Shown here in pieces: positions 57,931 through 64,000 of a stretch of 64,000 nt of DNA. This DNA is from Aliishimia sp039978895 (GTDB taxonomy: Bacteria > Pseudomonadota > Alphaproteobacteria > Rhodobacterales > Rhodobacteraceae): assembly GCA_039978895.1 (NCBI GenBank), contig JBDWAL010000046.1:186001-250000 (forward strand), given 5' to 3'. The position numbers and the translations under genes are program-made. The notes under the pieces were generated by a model that ran no database searches, had not been told where the DNA came from, and saw only the letters and a list, made by a program, of their open reading frames with translations. How positions within the stretch are numbered: position 1 is the stretch's first letter; every line of letters begins with the position of its first letter.

Positions 57931-59976
57931 TCATTCAAACTCTATGATCACATCATCGACGGCAAGGCTATCACCTGCTTCCGCATTGATTTTACTGACG
58001 ATCCCCTTTTTCTCCGCACGCAGAATGTTCTCCATTTTCATTGCTTCGACTGTACAGAGCGCTTGGCCGTCTTGAACTTCGTCACCGACGGCGACATTCA
58101 CCTTCACAATCAAGCCCGGCATGGGGCAAAGAAGCATTTTCGACGTGTCTGGTGGCAATTTCTCTGGCATCAAACGCGCGAGCTCGGCTTGTCGTGGGGT
58201 TCGAACATGAACTTTCAGTTCAGCGCCTCGTGTGCGAATGCGAAAGCCCCCCGAGATTTTGCCGACTTTCATAACCAATGACGTGTCAGCCACCGTCATT
58301 TCCGCCAATGTCTTACCCGGTGTCCAATCACCTGCGACGCGTAAGGTCGCTCCGTCTTCAAAGGTTACCGTGGCCCCTTGCTGATCTGCAGCGATCGTTA
58401 CATCAAAGCTGTCGCCTTGAAGCGTGACATTCCATTCGGTCCCAACTTTACGTTCGTGGTTGTCCATGCGGCCCGATACGCGAGTTCGCCGAATTTCAGC
58501 CACTCGGTGCATGGCAGCACATGCCGCCGCGACACGTCTTCGTTCCTCGTTATTAAGAGTAACCCCTTCGAATCCTTCGGGATATTCCTCTTCTATAAAA
58601 GCGGTCGTCATCGCCCCGGATGTGAATTTCGGGTGATCCATCACTGCTGCAACGAATGGCAAGTTGTGTCCAATCCCTTCGACTTCAAAACGATCAAGTG
58701 CGACGCGCATGGCTTCAATCGCTGTTGGGCGATCCTCACCCCAGGTGCACAATTTTGCGATCATTGGATCGTAATACATGCTGATTTCGCCGCCTTCAAA
58801 GACGCCGGTGTCGTTGCGAACAGCTGTCGCACCGACCGGTGCTTCCCCGTGCCATGTCCCAGCGGCCAACATTGGTCCAGCAGCCGTTTCAACAGGTGGG
58901 CGATAACGGGTCAAACGACCGATAGAAGGGAGGAACCCGCGATACGGGTCCTCGGCGTAAAGCCGGTTTTCAATAGCCCAACCCGTTAGTTTGATATCGT
59001 CTTGAGCCATTGCAAGCGGTTCACCAGCCGCGACGCGGATCATTTGTTCGACGAGATCGATACCAGTGATCAACTCGGTAACGGGATGTTCCACTTGCAA
59101 ACGCGTGTTCATTTCGAGGAAGTAAAAATTCTTGTCCCCGTCTACGATGAATTCAACGGTGCCTGCGCTGGCATATCCGACGGCCGCGGCAAGGTCACAA
59201 GATTGCTTACCCATGGCTTGGCGGGTTTCTTCGTCCAAGAATGGGCTTGGTGCCTCTTCGACGACTTTTTGATTACGTCTTTGGATGGAACATTCGCGTT
59301 CTCCCAAGAAGATCGTGTTGCCGTGTTGATCTGCAAGCACTTGGATTTCGATATGACGAGGTTGCGTTACAAATTTCTCGATGAAGATCCGATCATCACC
59401 AAAACTGTTCGCCGCTTCGTTCTTTGAAGACTGAAATCCCTCGCGTGCTTCGTCATCGTTCCATGCAACGCGCATGCCTTTCCCGCCGCCCCCTGCTGAG
59501 GCTTTGATCATCACGGGATAGCCAACTTCATTGGAAATCTTGACCGCATCTTCCGCGTCTTCAATCAAGCCCATATAGCCCGGCACGGTGCTAACACCTG
59601 CTTCTTGCGCGATTTTCTTGGAGGTGATTTTGTCCCCCATCTTTTCGATGGCACCCACGGGCGGACCAATAAAGGCAACACCGGCGGCTTCGAGCGCCTC
59701 AGCAAATTTGGGATTTTCAGACAGGAAACCATACCCCGGATGCACAGCCTCGGCTCCGGTCTCTTTGATCGCCTGCATCACTTTTTCGATCACGATGTAG
59801 GATTGGTTGGCAGGTGACGCGCCGATATGGATGGCCTCATCCGCCATCCTTACATGCAACGCTTGCTTGTCCGCATCGGAGTACAAAGCAACGGTTTGGA
59901 TGCCCATTTTGCGCGCAGTCTTAATCACCCGGCAAGCAATTTCACCACGGTTTGCGATCAGGATCTTTTTAAACAT
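57931..59976 (-). CDS. pccA: Propionyl-CoA carboxylase alpha subunit (biotin carboxylase and biotin carrier)
   Basis: A 681-residue enzyme subunit that carboxylates its own biotin and passes CO2 to propionyl-CoA. The N-terminal biotin carboxylase domain has KKILIANRGEIACRVIKTAR, the glycine-rich ATP loop KASAGGGGKGMRV and FLEMNTRLQVEHPVTE. The C-terminal biotinyl domain carries VEAMKMENILRA with the biotinylated lysine. Start ATG 59976 has AAAGGA upstream. The beta subunit (pccB) lies further along the same strand with five small genes between. Confidence 0.96.
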   Translation of the reverse strand: MFKKILIANRGEIACRVIKTARKMGIQTVALYSDADKQALHVRMADEAIHIGASPANQSYIVIEKVMQAIKETGAEAVHPGYGFLSENPKFAEALEAAGVAFIGPPVGAIEKMGDKITSKKIAQEAGVSTVPGYMGLIEDAEDAVKISNEVGYPVMIKASAGGGGKGMRVAWNDDEAREGFQSSKNEAANSFGDDRIFIEKFVTQPRHIEIQVLADQHGNTIFLGERECSIQRRNQKVVEEAPSPFLDEETRQAMGKQSCDLAAAVGYASAGTVEFIVDGDKNFYFLEMNTRLQVEHPVTELITGIDLVEQMIRVAAGEPLAMAQDDIKLTGWAIENRLYAEDPYRGFLPSIGRLTRYRPPVETAAGPMLAAGTWHGEAPVGATAVRNDTGVFEGGEISMYYDPMIAKLCTWGEDRPTAIEAMRVALDRFEVEGIGHNLPFVAAVMDHPKFTSGAMTTAFIEEEYPEGFEGVTLNNEERRRVAAACAAMHRVAEIRRTRVSGRMDNHERKVGTEWNVTLQGDSFDVTIAADQQGATVTFEDGATLRVAGDWTPGKTLAEMTVADTSLVMKVGKISGGFRIRTRGAELKVHVRTPRQAELARLMPEKLPPDTSKMLLCPMPGLIVKVNVAVGDEVQDGQALCTVEAMKMENILRAEKKGIVSKINAEAGDSLAVDDVIIEFE

Positions 59977-60301
59977 GAATGGGTCCTTTTGTGAATTTTG
60001 GCCGCAGCGACGCCAAATGGTCGCGTTCTGGATGAAAGAGACGTGAATTTCGTAAGTTCGCGAAGCGGCCTGTGGGAAGGCAGCGCTTCCAATGGCTCAC
60101 CGCCAATTCAGACAGTGTCGACACCCTTCGCCCACGACTATCATCGCATTCAAAACGCGCTGTTGATTGGCCTTGCGGCGGCACCGATTGACCATTGACC
60201 TGCTGACTGTCCACCCTGAGGCCCGCCGCAGCGCTTATAAGTTTGTCATCAAACGTTATGAAACGATGGCCGCATTTGCTGTAAATTCGCACGATCGAAC
60301 T
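59977..60301. other. 325 bp without a gene between pccA and the lipoprotein terminator
   Basis: Upstream of pccA and downstream of the lipoprotein terminator. Short frames on both strands are not supported by ribosome sites or domains. It probably holds the pccA promoter. I see no repeat or RNA structure. Confidence 0.5.
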
Positions 60302-60345
60302 AAAAAAGGCCCGCGCTTGGTTCAGCACGAACCACGGCAGGCCTT
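60302..60345 (-). terminator. Composite rho-independent terminator of the lipoprotein gene
   Basis: On the minus strand AAGGCC...GGCCTT encloses an inner stem TGGTTC/GAACCA and is followed by TTTTTT (60307-60302). It lies 33 bp beyond the lipoprotein stop. Confidence 0.7.
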
Positions 60346-60377
60346 CATGTTTTCCGATTAAGAAACCGGAACGTTTC

Positions 60378-60584
60378 TTAGTTGCACTTTCCAGGGTTTG
60401 TTTGACAATACAGCAAGTTACCTGCTGCACCGACAACGGCCCCTGTGAATGGTTTTCCGTCAAGGACAACTGCTGTTGCAGCTCCTCCACCGGCTCCGAT
60501 AAGTGCTTGTTCTGCCACCGTGTCCCCGCATGCTGCAAGCACGCTGCTTGCTGCAAGGACCATGACCCATGCTTTGATGTACAT
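60378..60584 (-). CDS. Small glycine/alanine-rich lipoprotein
   Basis: A 68-residue lipoprotein. The lipobox is SVLAAC (Cys19) after a 13-residue hydrophobic stretch. The mature part is Gly/Ala-rich (ALIGAGGGAATAVVLDG), with a central hydrophobic segment and CQTNPGKC at the end. It resembles small glycine-zipper outer-membrane lipoproteins. Function unknown. It lies between pccA and the conserved hypothetical gene of the propionate region. Confidence 0.78.
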   Translation of the reverse strand: MYIKAWVMVLAASSVLAACGDTVAEQALIGAGGGAATAVVLDGKPFTGAVVGAAGNLLYCQTNPGKCN

Positions 60585-60924
60585 TGCTCTATTCCCCTTT
60601 TGATGGGTTTTTTGACTGCCTCATCACATGACATAAGACATGTCCTGTTCAATGACAATTCTTTCCCTGTGGAGAAACTGGCAAAACCCCGCTGAATCAA
60701 CAGCTTGTGTTGCAAAAAAGATGTGGACAGCTTGAAGTAAACCTCAAGCTGTCCACAAGGGGAAGGGGTACGGAAATGGTGTGCGGCTAGGGTAGTAGGG
60801 TAGGGTTTTTGAACCGCACTCTTACTCATCACCCAACCGACAGCCGAGGCCAACCCGATCTTTGTTCTGCCGCGAAGATCGGCGGCGGCGCGCCGATTCA
60901 ACTTAAAGTTGGGCGGAAACACGC
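60585..60924. other. 340 bp without a gene: terminator hairpin and G-run cluster
   Basis: Contains the 14-bp perfect hairpin at 60722-60757 (described separately) and G-runs GGGG (60759-60762), GGGG (60765-60768), GGG (60790-60792), GGG (60798-60800), GGG (60803-60805). Otherwise no open frame is supported. Confidence 0.5.
60714..60757 (-). terminator. Strong rho-independent terminator (14-bp stem)
   Basis: On the minus strand TGTGGACAGCTTGA (60757-60744) pairs perfectly with TCAAGCTGTCCACA (60735-60722), loop of 8, then TCTTTTTTG. It lies downstream of the 116-residue gene at 60925 and probably ends that transcript. Confidence 0.85.
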
Positions 60925-61275
60925 TCAAGACTCCCCGAAAGCTTCGGGAAAAGAAATGCGAGCAACAGCCGCATCTAACTTTAGCAATGAATCGTAACTC
61001 TCAGGATCAAAGGGATCCTCTGCTGGGACGACTTCTTTTCCAAACAACCAGTTCAAACGACCCGCATCCAAGTTGCCGCGTTCAAATGGTTCGTCCCCGA
61101 AATGCTGCCAAAGTGCCGCCAAGAACCCTGCATCTGCTCGCTTGTCAGCGGCGCGGCGATCACTGAACCGTTCACGTGCCTTGAGCGGCGTTACGCCACG
61201 TGGGTTCGGACGACGTATGGTGAATTGGAAATCTGTACCCGCGAGACGGCCGGGGAAACCGCGATGTTTCAACAT
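60925..61275 (-). CDS. Conserved hypothetical protein in the pcc region
   Basis: A 116-residue soluble protein. The N-terminus is basic (KHRGFPGRLAGTDFQFTIRR); the middle is helical (ADAGFLAALWQHFGDEPF) and the C-terminal half has LFGKEVVPAEDPFDPE and YDSLLKLDAAVARISFPEAF. I do not recognise a family. Its position with pccB, cupin, DUF6497 and pccA suggests it belongs to the propionyl-CoA carboxylase region of this lineage. It is followed by a strong terminator. Confidence 0.7.
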   Translation of the reverse strand: MLKHRGFPGRLAGTDFQFTIRRPNPRGVTPLKARERFSDRRAADKRADAGFLAALWQHFGDEPFERGNLDAGRLNWLFGKEVVPAEDPFDPESYDSLLKLDAAVARISFPEAFGES

Positions 61276-61341
61276 CTTACACCTCCGCTTTTGGAGGGAA
61301 TGGTTAGGTCAGACGTTGCCGTCTGACCCGCAACGCAAGCG

Positions 61342-61488
61342 TTACTTGTACTTACCAGTGAACGTCGGCTCTTGCGAGATTGGTTCTGGTTCGACAACAA
61401 CAAATTCTTCGGTCTGCTGCTCTCGTGCACAGGCTGACACAAGGACGATAAGCCCGAGTGTTGCCAGGACTTTGATGCTCTTCGCCAT
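61342..61488 (-). CDS. Very small lipoprotein (48 residues)
   Basis: A 48-residue lipoprotein with lipobox IVLVSAC (Cys20) and an acidic mature part (VVVEPEPISQEPTFTG). Start ATG 61488 has CAGGAGA upstream, and the open extension to 61548 is rejected. Function unknown. Confidence 0.75.
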   Translation of the reverse strand: MAKSIKVLATLGLIVLVSACAREQQTEEFVVVEPEPISQEPTFTGKYK

Positions 61489-61702
61489 CTGGTTCTCCTG
61501 TAGATGTTTCGGAGCCGCGCAGGATCGAGAGGACCTGCCCGTCTCCAACTTAAGGTAAGGGTCCTGGAGGGATCCCCGACGACGAACCTACTCGCATAAT
61601 GGTTGAAAAGATACGTAGCGCCACGCGCTCGCGAGACATGTGACTCAGAAGCCTCAAAAAGTTGTCCACATGCATAGTAAGACGCAAGATATTGTGGATG
61701 CA

Positions 61703-62143
61703 TCAGAAAGCCTCCCAAATGCAGTCGCCATTTTCAGAGCGGAATTGTTCGAAATATTGTGTCGCATCAGGGTCGGAGACCCCAAATTCAACGTGTCTGT
61801 CAGCAAACGAAATCACAATAATGTCCGCTGTCAGATCGTATTTAGACATATATGGTAGCGCCAGATGTGCACACATAACCGGGAAGTCATCCTTAATTTG
61901 ATCAAAACTCAGAGCGTCGGTCGCGTCCTGACCAATTTGCGGAACGACAAAGCGAAAACGTAGCCAAGTTTGCAATCCAACTTGATCAACAAGGACTTCG
62001 CTCAGATCAGGCGAAAGTCCCGACGGCAAGTCCACAGCCATAGCCGGTTGAGCGAGCAACGACAACGGCAAGACGGCGGACAAAACCGCCCCACGGACGC
62101 CAGTAAGCGCGGTTAAGACGCCCACGAGCCTAGCTTCCCCCAT
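61703..62143 (-). CDS. DUF6497-like exported protein
   Basis: A protein of about 146 residues with a signal peptide (VLPLSLLAQPAMAVDLP). Conserved segments include LRFRFVVPQIGQDATDALSF, FPVMCAHLALPYM and IIVISFADRHVEFG. It resembles DUF6497 proteins, which are often misnamed acetolactate synthase in Rhodobacterales genomes. Function unknown. Start 62143 is given; the frame is open to TTG 62161. Confidence 0.65.
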   Translation of the reverse strand: MGEARLVGVLTALTGVRGAVLSAVLPLSLLAQPAMAVDLPSGLSPDLSEVLVDQVGLQTWLRFRFVVPQIGQDATDALSFDQIKDDFPVMCAHLALPYMSKYDLTADIIVISFADRHVEFGVSDPDATQYFEQFRSENGDCIWEAF

Positions 62144-62165
62144 TATGTTCGAAAACGTCAACTAA

Positions 62166-62555
62166 TCACGCCTCTTTTGTGGAAAAATCTGCCGGAGAGA
62201 CAACTTCTATCAACTCCAAATCGTCCGAATGACGGACTTCTCGATGCAAAATCCCTGGCGGTTGAAGCACACATGAGCCCTCACGAAGTATATGCTCCCC
62301 TTCACCTTCATACTCGAACACGACCCAGCCTTTCGTCACATAGACCATTTGAAAGTCGAGATCATGCGTGTGCCAAGTCGCGGGGCTCTCCATTCCGGGC
62401 ACCGCACGGATCACGTGGGCACCAAACTTGCCTTTCGTGGCCTCTGAAATACCAAGTTGGCGGTACTCAAAGAATGGACGCAAGCCCTGCCCGGCAAAGT
62501 GTCCAGCGTCAGCATGCGCTATAGTAAACGCTTGATTTTTATATAGATCAGCCAC
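62166..62555 (-). CDS. Cupin domain protein
   Basis: A 129-residue small cupin. Metal-binding histidines are in SPATWHTHDLDFQMVYVTKG (HxH) and LQPPGILHREVRH. The single-domain length suits regulators or small-molecule isomerases. Translation starts at GTG 62555, 12 bp downstream of the pccB stop, so it is in the pccB transcript. Substrate unknown. Confidence 0.85.
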   Translation of the reverse strand: MADLYKNQAFTIAHADAGHFAGQGLRPFFEYRQLGISEATKGKFGAHVIRAVPGMESPATWHTHDLDFQMVYVTKGWVVFEYEGEGEHILREGSCVLQPPGILHREVRHSDDLELIEVVSPADFSTKEA

Positions 62556-62567
62556 GGCGAAGCCCCA

Positions 62568-64000
62568 TTAAAGCGGAATATTGTCGTGCTTCTTCCATGG
62601 CATCTGCTGGCGCTTGCCTCGCAAAGACGCGAAGGCGCGAGCGACGCGTTTGCGCGTTGAATGCGGCATGATAACTTCATCAATAAAGCCGCGCTCTGCA
62701 GCGACAAAGGGGTTGGCAAACCGTTCTTCATAATCGGCCGCGTGTTGCGCGATTTTCTCTGCATCACCTAGGTCCGCGCGGTGAATAATCTCCGTCGCGC
62801 CCTTTGCTCCCATCACAGCGACTTCAGCAGTTGGCCACGCGTAATTCACGTCGCCGCGCAAGTTCTTCGACGACATCACAACATAAGCCCCGCCATACGC
62901 TTTGCGCGTGATTAACGTAACTTTCGGAACCGTTGCTTCCCCATACGCAAAGAGCAGCTTCGCGCCATGCTTGATCACGCCATCATATTCTTGCTTGGTT
63001 CCCGGCAAGAACCCCGGAACATCGACCAAGGTAAGGATCGGAATTTCAAAGCAATCGCAGAACCGCACAAAACGCGCAGCTTTTCGGGCTGAATCAATGT
63101 CTAGCACCCCCGCCAAAACCATAGGCTGGTTCGCGACAACCCCTACGGTTCGCCCCTCAAGACGAATGAAACCGGTCAGAATGTTGCCCGCAAAATCAGC
63201 CTGAATTTCAAAAAAATCGCCTTCATCCGCAACTTTTGTGATCAGTTCTTTCATATCATAAGGCTGATTTGGATTGTCGGGAATCAAGGTGTCTAAACTG
63301 GCCTCAAGCCGCCCAGGCTCATCGAAAAACGGGCGGACAGGAGACTTGGACTGGTTGTTGGCTGGCAAGAAATCGACCAATCTACGAACTTCCGCCAGCG
63401 CTTCGACATCATTTTCAAAAGCACCGTCTGCAACGGAAGATTTCTTGGTGTGCGTATTTGCGCCGCCAAGCTCTTCGGCGGTTACAACTTCATTTGTCAC
63501 AGTTTTCACGACATCTGGGCCAGTGACGAACATATAAGATGAGTCTTTGACCATAAATATAAAGTCGGTCATCGCCGGGGAGTAAACCGCCCCGCCTGCG
63601 CAAGGCCCCATAATGACTGAAATTTGTGGGACGACCCCAGAAGCACGCACATTGCGCTCAAACACGCTGCCGTACCCCGCCAACGAATCGACACCCTCTT
63701 GAATACGTGCGCCGCCGGAATCATTAATCCCGATCACAGGCGCGCCATTCTCCATGGCCATATCCATAATTTTAACTATTTTCTGTGCATGTGTCGCAGA
63801 GACCGATCCACCAAGCACTGTGAAATCCTGTGAAAACACATAGACTTGACGCCCATTGATTGTGCCCCATCCAGTGACCACACCATCCCCTGCTGGCTTT
63901 TGCTGCTCCATTCCGAAATCCGTGCAGCGATGCGTGACGAACATATCGTATTCTTCGAAGCTGTCTTCATCGAGAAGCAGGTCGATCCGCTCACGGGCCG
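62568..64000 (-). CDS. pccB: Propionyl-CoA carboxylase beta subunit, N-terminus outside window
   Basis: The visible 477 residues are the carboxyltransferase subunit of propionyl-CoA carboxylase, which carboxylates propionyl-CoA to methylmalonyl-CoA. The frame is open to base 64000 and reads ARERIDLLLDEDSFEEYDMF before the internal Met at 63944. Family segments are GINDSGGARIQEGVDSLAG, GPCAGGAVYSPAMTDFIFMV and DVPGFLPGTKQEYDGVIKHG, with the second acyl-CoA site AYGGAYVVMSSKN. It works with pccA and the methylmalonyl-CoA mutase in the window. Confidence 0.96.
   Translation of the reverse strand, partial: ARERIDLLLDEDSFEEYDMFVTHRCTDFGMEQQKPAGDGVVTGWGTINGRQVYVFSQDFTVLGGSVSATHAQKIVKIMDMAMENGAPVIGINDSGGARIQEGVDSLAGYGSVFERNVRASGVVPQISVIMGPCAGGAVYSPAMTDFIFMVKDSSYMFVTGPDVVKTVTNEVVTAEELGGANTHTKKSSVADGAFENDVEALAEVRRLVDFLPANNQSKSPVRPFFDEPGRLEASLDTLIPDNPNQPYDMKELITKVADEGDFFEIQADFAGNILTGFIRLEGRTVGVVANQPMVLAGVLDIDSARKAARFVRFCDCFEIPILTLVDVPGFLPGTKQEYDGVIKHGAKLLFAYGEATVPKVTLITRKAYGGAYVVMSSKNLRGDVNYAWPTAEVAVMGAKGATEIIHRADLGDAEKIAQHAADYEERFANPFVAAERGFIDEVIMPHSTRKRVARAFASLRGKRQQMPWKKHDNIPL

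Noticed and set aside
59969..60928. Minus-strand open frame of 319 residues
   Set aside because: It covers the lipoprotein gene in another frame and two terminators and shows no domain or ribosome site.

Overview
The window looks like a chromosomal segment of a marine Rhodobacterales bacterium (Roseobacter group, fairly low GC for that group). Indications are the phaZ/phaC/phaP/phaR granule locus, a VPLPA-CTERM protein, a hexameric tyrosine-coordinated heme protein, the AI-2E permease–hdaA–ppk–ppx block, paired DUF1194 proteins, and a propionyl-CoA carboxylase/methylmalonyl-CoA mutase region with small lipoproteins between its genes. Gene density is high. I see no phage, insertion sequence, CRISPR array, rRNA or tRNA.

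Layout. 1-6758: polyamine/amino-acid catabolism (ABC permease end, two glutamine-synthetase-like ligases flanking a class I amidotransferase, a PuuB-like FAD oxidoreductase, a DegT aminotransferase), with two AT-rich palindromes at 1937-1981. 6762-12733: polyhydroxyalkanoate storage (phaR, phaP, phaC, phaZ), interrupted by a VPLPA-CTERM gene, with PhaR-type boxes and a CCUCCUCCC-loop (cuckoo-type) small RNA in the phasin 3' UTR. 12880-13756: a small membrane gene that appears frameshifted, plus a DUF2306 protein. 13953-16315: a divergent module of a MarR regulator with a C-terminal four-Cys motif, a MOSC protein, a secreted protein and a tyrosine-coordinated heme protein, with paired candidate operators. 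16781-17617: a MerR regulator and its likely membrane target. 17836-24650: minus-strand genes including two LysM/solute-binding paralogues and a five-gene overlapping hydrolase operon. 24761-30372: ArsR-SRPBCC fusion, thrS, ArsC-like, cold-shock protein, thyX. 30572-33011: a surface lipoprotein and its Slam (DUF560) exporter. 33091-38000: gloA, two DUF1194 proteins, MarR, sdhE, XRE regulator, aminotransferase. 38184-39836: RTX protein. 39962-45007: hppD, an Lrp regulator with an apparent ATT start, a KefB-type antiporter, a MATE pump. 45177-50897: AI-2E permease, hdaA, ppk1, ppx. 50979-57861: small secreted protein, nuclease-like protein, DnaJ-like protein, GNAT, VOC, methylmalonyl-CoA mutase, sulfotransferase-like protein, DUF4174. 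57931-64000: pccA to partial pccB.

Most notable items: the cuckoo-type RNA attached to a phasin transcript; the MarR-Cys4/heme-protein module with the shared operator TAnCGAnTCGnWA; the Slam/lipoprotein pair; the LysM/solute-binding pair; the apparent frameshift at 12880-13156; and the apparent ATT start at 41202. All assignments come from reading the sequence by eye. No homology search was run, so family names rest on recognised motifs and overall resemblance.
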